64,000 nucleotides of DNA, taken from Eucommia ulmoides (lineage: Eukaryota; Streptophyta; Magnoliopsida; Garryales; Eucommiaceae). Position 1 is the first letter of the stretch. Each line of letters starts with the position of its first letter. Location: contig CM028338.1 in the NCBI GenBank assembly GCA_016647705.1, positions 17,319,577 to 17,383,576 on the forward strand. Reading direction: 5' to 3'. Positions 1-11,121 of the stretch are shown in pieces. The notes under the pieces were generated by a model. It worked only from the letters and a program-made list of their open reading frames with translations, was not told the origin of the DNA and made no database searches. A program made the translations under genes and the position numbers.

Positions 1-947
1 CGTAACAAGCATATTAAGATCGTCATAAAATGATAAACACAATCGGACTTAAAAGCAACAACCGTTAAAGAAACGTATATTAAACTAAACGAGTATTTAC
101 ACAACTACACTTTTCCCTAACTAATCTCTAAATTACACTAACATGTTCTTAGCCAATACAACATTAAATCAAGAGGAGATCATCAATATAAACAATAAAC
201 ATTAAATACAAATATGGAAACAAGGGAAGAAAAGCCAAATCTCAAAGTGGAGTAGTCCACTTTCTCTAAAGAACAATCCTCCCGAGCTTTCTCTTCTCCG
301 TTGATGAACTTCCTCTTCTAGTTCTTCAAGGGTTGGCCAAGAACACCTCCTAAACTAATCTAATCTACTTCCTAAATTACCTAAACCTAACTAAGATGGA
401 AGAGAACTCTCAAGAACAACAACCAAGGCCTCCTCTCATGTCTAAAAGTCTTTCTTGAGGTTTGGTGGAGAAAGGGGTTTTATAGGCAAAGTTTGGAAAT
501 ATCTTCAAAGTATCTGAAAACAGATATTTCTGCGCAGAGTGTCACCACCTAAGCAGTGGTTCACCGCTTAGGCGGTGGCTTAAGTCGGTTAAGTTTCTGT
601 CGGATCTTCGCCTAGGCGGTGGCTGTTGGCATGTCAATCTGTCGCTTTCTCGCCTAGGCGGTGGTTTTCTCACCATGGCGGTGGTTCATCCCTTCAGCTC
701 TCCAACATTCTGCCTCTTTTCTGCCTAGGCGGTGGAACTTTCGCCCAGGCGGTGGTCTTCATTCACCGAAACCCTATTTTTCACATTTTGTTCACCGTTT
801 CTCCTATCGTTTTCACTTGTTTATCACCCTTTAATGTCCCTCCACCTGTTTTACACTAAAACAAACTAAAACGCAATTAAATATAACTAAAACACTTGAA
901 AACTAACAAATTTGGTTTAGAAATAGATAGGTTTTTCACACCTATCA
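1..947 (-). mobile_element. LTR of Athila-derived element, right end (cut by window edge)
   Basis: The stretch ends in a CACCTATCA terminus shared with the LTRs at 23887-25624 and 27520-29250, and it carries the same GC-rich minisatellite with the core GCCTAGGCGGTGG at about 530-760. Read on the minus strand it starts TGATAGGTG, as the other copies do. The left end lies outside the window, so I cannot tell a solo LTR from the end of a full element. The sequence after 947 does not resemble the internal region of the family, so 947 is an outer border. No intact coding region is present. Confidence 0.7.
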
Positions 948-1036
948 CAAAACAACAAATATAAATATATCAATTGAGATTCTATCCATATCGGGTGGAA
1001 GTAAGGAAGAAAAACATCTCGGGTGGGTTCATCCTC

Positions 1037-2097
1037 CTATTCAATCCCATCAAACCACTGTCTTGATCCCTTTATAAAAATGTGACGTCCTTTGGCGCTT
1101 TTAGAGTTGAGGGGCAACTTCTTGAGCTTTGGACAATTAAGTACCGATACTTTATTTAAGAGTGGGAAAGGTAGAGCATGAGGATAAATGTTTCTCAACT
1201 GAGGTAGATCATACAAATTTGGAGCTTTCAGTTCCACAAATGGTTTTGGAATTCTTTCGGTTTGTGTAGCTTCATCAAATTTAGCATTACATAACAATTC
1301 TTCGATTTGATGGCAATTCCTTATGTTAAGGATACAGATGGCTGGAGCAAATATAAGCCAAGTTAGGTTCTTCAACCTCGGACAATCCCTTAAATAAACA
1401 CATCAGAGACTGTAGAAGTAAGGTGGCGTCTAAACTTGTGAGCACGAGGATTGTTTTCATAGGGCTCATTTCTTTCTATCACCCAATTATTCGCCATATC
1501 TTCTAAATCATGACAATCCTCCACTATAAGCCGATGCAAATGATTCATATAACGAAAGGATGACACATTTACAGAGGTGGCATCATCTATAAACCATAGT
1601 CCTAGTTCTCTCATGGAGCTCAGTAATATGGGAGAGCTTGATACTTTTTGGAAAGCTGAAACACTCATTATGGTGATACAGAGATCATTCAAGTGCTTCA
1701 GACAAGAAAGTTCTTCAATCAACGGTTCTCCACAGCTAGCTAAAACACACTCTCCAGTTAGTAGAGCACCCCATTTTCAATGATAAATACGATCCATCCT
1801 AAACACCTGCAATGATGATAAACTTGATATCACCTCAACTGGAATTTTACCAAGCCTTGATGTGTATTGCATGTTCAAAACTTTCGAGTTTACTAGTTTC
1901 ATCAATTCAACTACCAACTCTCTCATGCTTGTCCAAGAAAGATCAAGACACTGTAATGAAATCAATTCACATATTTCCAGTGGAAAGTCCACTAGAAGTT
2001 CATTAGAGGACAAATCTAGTACTTTCAACGAATGCTTAAATTGGAAGAACTGCTTTCCATTTAACAGTTCACGTAGCCTTTGAACCTTTGCGTACAA
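1037..2097 (-). pseudogene. CNL-type disease resistance gene remnant (LRR end only)
   Basis: Minus-strand translation gives leucine-rich repeats typical of the C-terminal half of RPS2/RPS5-like NBS-LRR immune receptors. Landmarks are LKVLDLSSNELL near 2040-2000, ELISLQCLDLSWTSMREL near 1970-1915, and the family-specific tail PFPLLNKVSVLNCPKLKKLP followed by LNSKSAKGR near 1170-1090. Such proteins sense pathogen effectors in the cytoplasm. The N-terminal coiled-coil and NB-ARC modules are absent: upstream of 2097 the sequence turns into CT-rich non-coding DNA. The reading frame is broken by an in-frame TGA at 1777-1779 and by a one-base frameshift near 1376-1390, where LRD-CPRLKNLTWL continues in another frame. 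It therefore looks like a 5'-truncated, decayed copy. The LTR at 1-947 lies immediately beyond its 3' end. Confidence 0.85.
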
Positions 2098-3165
2098 TTA
2101 ATTAAGTTTTTAATCTTTGGCAAACAAAAGAAAATCGTAAAAAGACAAATATACCCTTGAAACAAAACACTCTCTCTCACATTTATGTTAACGTTCTATT
2201 TCTCTCTCTCTCTCACTCTATCACTGATCATTGTCACTCTACAATCCTCTCTCTCTCTCTCTCTCTTTTTATCCTCTTTAATCTCTCTGACTCTATCATC
2301 TCTCTCTAAAAACCCTAGGTAAGGGAGGCGGCATCGGCGATTACTCTACCGCCGCCTCCCCTGCCTGATTCAAGCTCATTCCTCCCCATACTCACTATAA
2401 TATTCCACTCAGATCTGTGTTTAGCTTCAGCAATACCTCGGAGGTTTTGTTCGCGGTGGTGATTCGCCAGTCAAAGGGGTGGTTACACCTCTTTCAAGGC
2501 TTCGTGCAGTGGCAATTCTTAGATCTCCTCTCTCTATCATCTCTCTCTCTCTAACTCACATCTTCTCTGATCTATCGCCATCTCTTGCTCCACTTCTCGC
2601 CTTTATCGCGATTTCTCTATGAAATCCTCATGATCGGCAAGGGTGAGGGCTTGGATGACGTTCGACGAATATTGTATATTTGATCTGCCGCCGTCCCGTT
2701 CGTGGATCCAGCGAGGCAAAAAGTCTCAGCCATCGAAAGAATGACGTCGGTAAGAATAGATTGACTTCAAGCCATCTACAGCATTGTTTGTCGCGGTTCG
2801 CAGACCTGGTCGCTGTGGTTTGGACGGTGGCTTTTTAGATTTGGACAGTACAGATCGGGCCGTGGTGGTTTACAGATCTCTCTCTCTCCTAGGGTTCCAA
2901 TGCTCTATCTCTAGTGGTTCTCCTCTATTCAAGTAGCGACGAAGACACGAACAAGCTGGTCGTGATAGTTATCTTCGACAGATGTTCACCGTCAGTTGTT
3001 CAATATAGCAAGCCCACCACCTATGGCAATGTTCGTTAGCCGTCGTCGTCCGTCCAGATCTAAAATCGACGTCTTGCTCATGTTCTCATGCAACAGCCAT
3101 TCACGACGCATACACTCTTTCTCTCTACCCCTTAGATTTGGATTTCCAAATCTAAAAATTCAGAT
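2098..3165. other. CT-rich non-coding stretch
   Basis: No convincing coding region. It holds several CT microsatellite tracts (2196-2300 and 2525-2555) and a perfect 10-bp inverted repeat, GGGAGGCGGC at 2323-2332 with its complement at 2351-2360. The middle part (2400-3060) is relatively GC-rich and resembles a retrotransposon leader in texture, but I see no LTR or primer site to prove that. Confidence 0.4.
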
Positions 3166-3229
3166 TTAGATTTCTAGATCTGTTGCGTAACTGAGATATG
3201 GTAGCTGACTGATTTTGCTCGATGCCTTG

Positions 3230-3860
3230 GGTTGATCCTCATTAGCATTAACACGCATAAAAAAGAACATGAAATGAGTTAATGTTAGCACGAAGAGGCA
3301 AAAAAAATGTGTATTAACGTTAATGAACACCCAACTCAAATACACAAACAATAGATATAATATGATCATGTTAATGTTATACACAAAATTCCAAAAAATA
3401 AAGATATGTTAAACCTAACACATACAAGCAGATGAGAAAATGCATTGACGTTTAATACACACACAAGAAGAACATGAAAATCACATACGTTAAGTTAATA
3501 TTAATGCAAATACACGGGGGCTAAAAAAAAAAAATTACATTAACGTTAAAGCACAAAACCCCCAAAAAGCAAAAAACGTTAACGCTAAAAACACACAGTC
3601 CGATGGTGAAAATGCATTAACATTAACGTACACTGAATCCAAATACACAAATAATAGATATGGTACGATCATTTTAACGTTAACTCATAGAATCTCAAAA
3701 AATAAAGATATGTTAACGCTAACACACAAATATATGAGGAAGATGCATTAACGCGAATACACACAAAAAGAATATGAAATGCATTAACGTTAACGTGAAA
3801 CTCAAATTGTAGTTTTGTAATATAGGTAAGGTGTATTGTTTGAACATTTATGTTAATGTT
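3230..3860. repeat. degenerate tandem repeat rich in TTAACGTTAA palindromes
   Basis: Blocks recur at about 304-bp spacing: CAAATACACAAACAATAGATAT at 3337 and its close copy at 3640, and AATAAAGATATGTTAA near 3397 and 3701. Within and between them the motif CATTAACGTTAA, with variants, appears more than a dozen times. No protein-coding potential is convincing. Confidence 0.7.
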
Positions 3861-5139
3861 AATGTCCTGTTGCATAGTTTTGTCTTATTGTATAGGACAA
3901 AATGATAGAATTGTAAATATGAATTAATAGTTAGGAGTAATATTAAAGATTTTTTTTCTAAAGATTCTATGTAGACTAAAAACTTATTTATTTGAATTGG
4001 ATGTCTATTCTATAGATTCATCATCTTTTGAGGACCAAAAACTTAATTACCCTTTAATTTTTTGTTTCAAAGTTGTGTGAACAATCGCACTAGCATATAT
4101 TGTATTATGAATCTGCACATTTTCAATATTTATACTCAAACAATAATCACATCAGTGAGATATATTTGACAACATTTCAATGTTATGAATGTTCACACTA
4201 TTTCGAAACAATAAATAAAACCAAATTTAATACTGATTACCAATGTAAATATTCACACTAGTATTTCAATAGCTGTGAATATTCAGGAGGAGAAATGTAA
4301 AACAAAACTAAAAAAAATAAAAATAAATTAAAACTAAAACCCAAAAATGGGGAAAATATAATTTACAGTCCGTAAGTCCAACCAAACCCATATATGCGGC
4401 TAGTTCTTCTTGAGACTTGGATACGACTAGTTCTTCTTGAGACTTATATATGGGGCGAGTCTTCTTCAGTTCCATGGCTGCTCGTCGGCGATGATGACTC
4501 CCGTGGAGGCGTCCGACTTGCCTAAAGACACAACGACGTCAGATACGGTTGGCGTTGATTTGGACGACGTCGATTGTGGACGGCAATGGTGATAGGACTG
4601 TAAATTTAGGCAGCAAGTTTCGAATCTGGGCAGCAACAACAGCGGCGATGGTGGTAGAGGTTGTGGATCTGGGCAGCAACGGTGTTAGTGGACATTAGCA
4701 GCCTGGGCAGCAACGACGACGGGATAGAACCTTTTTTTTTTTTTCGTACAGAATATGAGAAATAGGAAAAGGTGATAGACGAGATTCGCCGATGCAAAAA
4801 GCTTTGACTGATCAGAATGAGTCCAATTGTGAAGTTCAAGTTCAAAAACCCTTCTTTGTCTTTGCAAACTGATCAGAATAGTTCCGGCGTAGAGAGAAAG
4901 ATTAAGTTTAGGAACCTTTGGCCTATAATGAACTTTCGATTCAGGTCTCATGATTTTAGGGAGAGTAATAATGTCAGCTATTGGTATTTTATGAATCATG
5001 TCATGGGTGACTAATTTCTACATAATTTTTTATAATGGTTTTTTTACTAACCTAAATATTTAATTGGTTTTTTTTACTAGAGTAACTCTTAAGTTAGGTT
5101 CAAATAATAAAAATCTATTAAATTTTTTAGCCAAGTATA
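3861..5139. other. intergenic DNA, no gene recognised
   Basis: AT-rich sequence. A short direct duplication, CTAGTTCTTCTTGAGACTT, occurs at 4399 and 4427. The GC-richer part 4450-4730 has repeated GATCTGGGCAGCAAC-like phrases similar in style to the copia leader at 58020-58450; that link is an inference only. Confidence 0.4.
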
Positions 5140-5149
5140 TTTTTCTTTA
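5140..5149 (+). repeat. left target-site duplication of the MULE (TTTTTCTTTA)
   Basis: TTTTTCTTTA here is repeated perfectly at 17953-17962, immediately outside the inverted termini GAGTTGTTTACC and GGTAAACAATTC. A 9-10 bp duplication is the class signature of Mutator-like insertions. Confidence 0.88.
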
Positions 5150-5470
5150 GAGTTGTTTACCTATTAAATATTAAAAAAAAAAAAATTACTGAATGAGAAT
5201 AGTTTTTAACTTATTTACGTGAATAATGCATTTTGCCCTTGTGAAGGGCGAAATCGAAATTTTTTTTTTTTTTTTATCCCGCGCTTGTGAACAGCGGGAT
5301 CAAAAAAAATTAATTTAATTTGATCCCGCCCTTGTGAAGGGCGGGATCACCAAACGGCGACCAGCCGTTTGCTTTGGCCGGTCAAACGACCGGCCAAAGC
5401 TGCAAAGAAGGCAGTCTAAAAAGGCTGCCTTCTCCCCTTTTTTTTTTTTGCAAAGAAGGCAGGCTATTTT
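5150..5470 (+). repeat. left terminal inverted repeat with hairpin array
   Basis: Six palindromes follow one another: 5231-5254 (core GCCCTTGTGAAGGGC), 5276-5301, 5322-5348 (perfect 27-bp GATCCCGCCCTTG/GGGCGGGATC type), 5351-5371 (AAACGGCGACCAGCCGTTT), 5371-5400 (13-bp perfect arms, GCTTTGGCCGGTC, loop AAAC) and 5407-5432 (GAAGGCAG/CTGCCTTC). A/T runs separate several of them. The same set appears in reverse order at 17561-17870. Confidence 0.9.
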
Positions 5471-5542
5471 TTTTTTATAGGTATAAGTATAGGTTTAGCT
5501 TTAATTTGAAATTTTAAAATCTCGATATATGTGCACAATTTC

Positions 5543-5680
5543 GCCTATAAATATCACTTACCGGATTTCATTAAAATTCACTCTTCTTCATTTACTCCTT
5601 CTCTCATTTGTTCTTCATTTTGATATTTTTTTGTTCTAGTTACACTTCTTCTATTCAGATTTCTATTCCTTTATTCACAG
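5543..5680 (+). promoter_or_regulatory. left-arm promoter and 5' untranslated exon
   Basis: CCTATAAATATCAC (5543-5556) is a good plant TATA box. About 30 bases downstream begins a pyrimidine-rich leader that ends in TATTCACAG followed by GTTAGTAT at 5681, a good splice donor. The same TATA, leader and donor occur inverted at 17515-17380. Promoters inside MULE terminal repeats are known from maize MuDR. I infer that transcription from here runs into the transposase gene at 8789. Confidence 0.7.
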
Positions 5681-8600
5681 GTTAGTATATTTTTAACGTT
5701 TTTTTTAATTTATTTGTTAATTTAATTAGTATATTTTTTACCTTTATTTGTTAGTTAGTTGGTTAGTTTAATTTGTTAATTTAATTGTTGAATTAAAAAT
5801 TATACTTTGGTCATTTTCACATGTTTAAGAAAATATAAAATAATATATTATTTCAAAAAAAAATGTTAGTTAGTTAGTTTAATTTTTTACTCTAGCTATT
5901 TAATTAAAAAAATATGCACTTTGACCCCCTAAAAGTATAACAACTAGAAAAATATAAATTTTTAATATATTATTTTAAATTAAATTATTAGTTAGTTTGT
6001 TTGTTTTGTTAATTTAATTTGTTGGTTTAGTTGTTTAATTAGTTGGTTAGTTTAATTTGTTAATTTAGTTGTTAAATTAAAAATTACACTTTGTCTCCTT
6101 TCACATGTGTAGAAAAATATACACTTTGGCCCCTGAAATTTTTTCAATTACAAAAATATAAAACTTTCAACCTATTGTTTTAAAATAAATTGTTAGTTAG
6201 TTTCATTTTTGAATTTTGTTATTTAATTTAAAATGTATTTATTTAATTTGTTAATTTAGTTGTTAAATTAAAAATTACACTTTCGCCCCATGTGTACGAA
6301 AATATAAATCAACATATTACATTTTTAGTTAGTTTAATTTTCTAATTTAGCTATTTAATTAAAAATACACTTTGGCCCCTGAAATTTTGATAATTAGAAA
6401 AATATAAAATTAAAATACCTATTATTTTGTTTAATTTGTTAATTTAGTTGTTAAATTAAAAATTACACTTTCGCCCCGTTCACATGTGTAGGAAAATATA
6501 AATCAACATATTAGATTTTTAGTTAGTTTAATTTTGTAATTTAGCTATTTAATTAAAAATATACACTTTGACCCCTTAAATTTTGATAATTAGAAAAATA
6601 TAAAATTAAAATACCTATTATTTGTTTAATTTAGTTGTTAAATTAAAAATTACACTTTCGCCCCTTTCACATGTGTAGGAAAATATACACTTTGGCCCTT
6701 GAAATTTTTTCAATTAGAAAAATATTAAATATTCAACCTATTGTTTTAAAATAAATTGTTAGTTAGTTTCATTTTTTAATTTTGTTATTTAATTTAAAAT
6801 GTATTTATTTAATTTGTTAATTTAGTTGTTAAATTAAAAATTACACTTTCGCCCCTTTCACATGTGTACGAAAATATACACTTTGGCCCTTGAAATTTTT
6901 TCAATTAGAAAAACATTAAATATTCAACCTATTGTTTTAAAATAAATTGTTAGTTAGTTTCATTTTTTAATTTCGTTATTTAATTTAAAATGTATTTATT
7001 TAATTTGTTAATTTAGTTGTTAAATTAAAAATTACACTTTCGCCCCTTTCACATGTGTACGAAAATATACACTTTGGCCCTTGAAATTTTTTCAATTAGA
7101 AAAATATTAAATATTCAACCTATTGTTTTAAAATAAATTGTTAGTTAGTTTCATTTTTTAATTTTGTTATTTAATTTAAAATGTATTTATTTAATTTTGT
7201 TAATTTAGTTGTTAAATTAAAAATTACACTTTCTCCCCTTTCACATGTGTACGAAAATATAAATCAACATATTACATTTTTAGTTAGTTTAATTTTGTAA
7301 TTTAGCTATTTAATTAAAAATATACACTTTGGCCCCTTAAATTTTGATAATTAGAAAAATATAAAATTAAAATACCTATTATTTGTTTAATTTAGTTGTT
7401 AAATTAAAAATTACACTTTCGCTCCTTTCACATGTGCAGGAAAATATACACTTTGGCCCTTGAAATTTTTTCAATTAGAAAAATATTAAATATTCGACCT
7501 ATTGTTTTAAAATAAATTGTTAGTTAGTTTCATTTTTTAATTTCGTTATTTAATTTAAAATGTATTTATTTAATTTGTTAATTTAGTTGTTAAATTAAAA
7601 ATTACACTTTCGCCCCTTTCACATGTGTACGAAAATATAAATCAACATATTACATTTTTAGTTAGTTTAATTTTCTAATTTAGCTATTTAATTAAAAATA
7701 CACTTTGGCCCCTGAAATTTTGATAATTAGAAAAATATAAAATTAAAATACCTATTATTTTGTTTAATTTGTTAATTTAGTTGTTAAATTAAAAATTATA
7801 CTTTCGCCCCGTTCACATGTGTAGGAAAATATAAATCAACATATTACATTTTTAGTTAGTTTAATTTTGTAATTTAGCTATTTAATTAAAAATATACACT
7901 TTGGCCCCTTAAATTTTGATAATTAGAAAAATATAAAATTAAAATACCTATTATTTATTTAATTTAGTTGTTAAATTAAAAATTACACTTTCGCCCCTTT
8001 CACATGTGTAGGAAAATATACACTTTGGCCCTTGAAATTTTTTCAATTAGAAAAATATTAAATATTCAACCTATTGTTTTAAAATAAATTGTTAGTTAGT
8101 TTCATTTTTTAATTTCGTTATTTAATTTAAAATGTATTTATTTAATTTGTTAATTTAGTTGTTAAATTAAAAATTACACTTTCGCCTCTTTCACATGTGT
8201 ACGAAAATATAAATCAACATATTACATTTTTAGTTAGTTTAATTTTCTAATTTAGCTATTTAATTAAAAATATACATTTTGGCCCCTGAAAAGTTGATAA
8301 TTAGAAAAATATAAAATTAAAATACCTATTATTTGTTTAATTTGTTAATTTATTTTATTTTTTGAATTTCGTTATTTAATTTAAAATGTATTTGTTTAAA
8401 CTTATATAAAAGAATTTTTGGTTAGTTTATTAAACTTGTTATATTGGTAAGTAAAATGTTAAGATTGAAAATAAATTACTGAAATCCATAAAAAATTTAC
8501 ACTACAAACATTGGAATATGATGTACAAATTGTGCACTTTCATTCCTCAAATTAATTGAATCTATTTAGTTGATATTAGCTTGACGTGGAATTTATATTC

Positions 8601-8779
8601 GATTTAGAGTTAAAGTTAAAATAATTATTGAATAAATTCAAAATAAGTAAAATATTAAGGATTGAAAATAAATTACTCTAACCCATAAAAAATGAACACT
8701 ATAAACCAACATACTTTTGTGATTGAGTTTTAGTTAACGATATTATTTTCTTGTTTTGTTTTGCCTTGTCAAATGATAG
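5681..8779 (+). repeat. predicted first intron filled with AT-rich tandem array
   Basis: Donor GTTAGT at 5681; candidate acceptor ATGATAG ending at 8779, nine bases before the ATG at 8789. From about 6080 to 8290 roughly a dozen units of about 190 bp repeat, alternating two inner variants (one with CAACATATTACATTTTTAG, one with CCTATTGTTTTAAAATAAATT). Each unit carries TTACACTTTCGCCCC followed by TTTCACATGTGTA, and most carry ACACTTTGGCCC. No coding potential. 8340-8760 is unique AT-rich sequence. Confidence 0.75.
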
Positions 8780-8788
8780 CCGCTTGAA

Positions 8789-10683
8789 ATGGATCACGTT
8801 CGATTGTTATTGTATTGGGGTGGTAGAATATTGGAAGGTACGGAGTTCGGGGTTTGTTATAGTACATCAGTTGTAAAATCTTTGGTTGTCCGTAGGGGAA
8901 CAAGCTTAAATGAATTAATTGAGACGCTAAAACCATGTGTTCTTGAAGATGGGGTTACTGGAATTTTGAAACTAAAGTATAGGATGCCGATGGCTCTTTT
9001 CGGGTCGAACTATAAATATACCTTGTTTTCTATCGAGGATGACTCAACATTAAACCAAGTGCTTGAGTTACCTCTTTATATACCCTCCCTTCTTGCTGTT
9101 GAAGTATATGTAGAGATAGAACGGGCATTTGATGATGGTCCAAATTTTTTTCCCCCAAGTGGTCATTTTACCAACTTAATGACCCAGAGTTTAAATCCGT
9201 ACAGTACCCAATCTGACGGACAATTTTTCGGCACCGTTCCCCAAGCAGTCCAATCTAATTACACCATCCCACCCCTTACAGTCTAGAACAATATCATTCC
9301 CACAATACTCCTATGTTGCACCCCCAATTACTTGAGTCTAATTACACCGTCCCACTCCCCTATATTCCAGAGCAAGATTATTCTCATAGTATGATTGACC
9401 GTGGTCATGGCACCAGCTCTGCTCTTCCACATCCCCATTATTCATCGAATAGTCCGCCGCAAGATAACATAAGTAATTATGGTGGTGACTTTGATACAAT
9501 TGATAGTCGCGACGATGTGTCAGAAGAAGAGTTCGATGCGGATTTTGCGTTTTAGCCAGACGAAGATCTAGATGCTGGGCCTAGCGGGCAAGGGGGTGAA
9601 AATCAGCAATTGGAGTTAGACAATGTAATTTCATTTTTCAATAACTTGGAATGGGGTGACGACGATGACTTGGCGAAATACGAGCCGAAGTTGCGGAAGA
9701 ATTTTTGGACACCGGAGATGGACGAATTCCGTACTGGTATGATCTTTAAGGACAAGGAACATCTCCAGCAGGCCGTCAAATTTTACCACTTGAAAAAGAA
9801 CAAAGAGTTTTATGTCTCGCAAACGAACAAGAAGCTCTGGTCGATTAATTGTTCGCATGGATGCGATTGAATGTTGCGGGCGGGGAGGAAAAAAAGTCAC
9901 GGTATGTTTGAGATTACACAGTATGAGGGGCAACACACATGTTTCTATAATCATACTGCTGTAGATCATAAAAATTTGGATTCTGCACTCATTTCGAACC
10001 TAATACTTGGACAAGTAGAACAGGATCCAGAATTGAAGATTGGCGTCATTGTGGCTTACGTGAAGGAGGCTCATGGATACACTATCTCCTATAGAAAAGC
10101 TTGTTTGGCTAGATCTAAAGCCATTGAGACCTTGTTCGGAGATTGGGATGAATCATACCGGAAGTAACCGAAGTTTATGGTCGCGTTGCAGCACTACAAT
10201 GCAGGTACGATTATCGAGTGGAGCACTGTGTCGACTGATATGCCTAACTATAGGATGTTCGACATGGTATTTTGGGCATTCAAAGCTTCAGTCGACGGAT
10301 GGCGTTATTGTCGCCCTGTAATCACCATTGACGAGACCCATTTGTATGGTAAATATGATGGAAAGATTTTAATCGTCATAGGAATGACGTCGTCCAACCT
10401 TGTATGTTGTTTGAGAAATCTTAATGCACCAGTTCCGCATCGTCGAAGTCTTCAGATGCCTCGACGATGTATAATTGATGACACAACCGAGATTGAAGAT
10501 GCTATTACACGAATTCGCCTGGAGAATAATCGAATGTTGTTGCGCAGAAATAGATATTATCTACTACAACTAGCCAATGAAATGGCTGCCGCAAGCAACA
10601 GAGCACTCTCTCCAAACGAATACCATAACGTGATAAATAACAATGAATATTTGTCTGAGGGGTACATGTCGAATGAAGAATAA
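8789..10683 (+). pseudogene. mudrA-like MULE transposase, decayed and internally deleted
   Basis: The ATG at 8789 opens an N-terminal PB1-like region (RRGTSLNELIETLKPCVL). Then comes a linker with repeated NYT(I/V)P segments, an acidic stretch (DDVSEEEFDADF), a MuDR-type DNA-binding module (FKDKEHLQQAVKFYHLKKNK, then CSHGCD and a GQHTC segment, about 9740-9950), and the start of the MULE DDE domain (ITIDETHLYGKYDGK near 10325-10365, containing the first catalytic Asp). Beyond about 10395 the rest of the DDE core and the SWIM zinc finger are missing; the frame continues into a tail ending at 10683. Damage: a one-base shift near 9260-9286, then in-frame stops TAG 9553, TGA 9868 and TAA 10165 in one otherwise continuous frame. 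The product would have cut and joined element ends in the nucleus. It is not functional as it stands. Confidence 0.88.
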
Positions 10684-11121
10684 TTAATTTTTTGCTCTGG
10701 TATTTTATTTTGGAGTGTTTTTATTGTCACTATTTTTATGATATTATGTACTGTATTTCTTATATACTGTCTTTGTTATGAGTTTTGTAACAAATATCGT
10801 TAAATTTGTTTCCGTCTATGTAATATTTTTTTAATATAATATTTATGATTATTTTAACTTTAATCGCCTTTAATATTATACTGTTACGAGTTGTTTTGCC
10901 TTTTTAAGAATCTTTCTGGAATGTTAGACACATTGCTCGATCTCCCATTCAAATTCTGTATCTATTTGCGAAGCAATATATACGGTACATCAACAACTTT
11001 CTAAATCTCCAGACGTTACAAAAAAATGTATTTACTAACTACATAAATTACTATATAACTATATATTTACAAAAAAAATGTATTTACATTTCTATAACTA
11101 AACTATCAACTACATAACTAA
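10684..11121. other. AT-rich region between convergent 3' ends
   Basis: Separates the stop of the transposase remnant (10681-10683) from the stop of the PMD gene (11122-11124). It must hold the 3' ends of both transcripts. No further gene is seen and I could not single out a confident polyadenylation signal. Confidence 0.6.

Noticed and set aside
2323..2360. Hairpin GGGAGGCGGC/GCCGCCTCCC as a terminator or RNA gene
   Set aside because: 18-base loop and no associated transcript evidence; bacterial-type terminators do not apply in a plant nucleus.
4606..5014. Overlapping open frames on both strands (about 65-104 codons)
   Set aside because: No recognisable motif, no codon signal, and they run through an A/T tract; likely chance.
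5690..8340. CRISPR-like array
   Set aside because: Repeats are about 190 bp with no unique spacers, inside a plant transposon arm.
9631..9969. 112-codon minus-strand frame opposite the transposase
   Set aside because: Shadow of the mudrA frame; no motif of its own.
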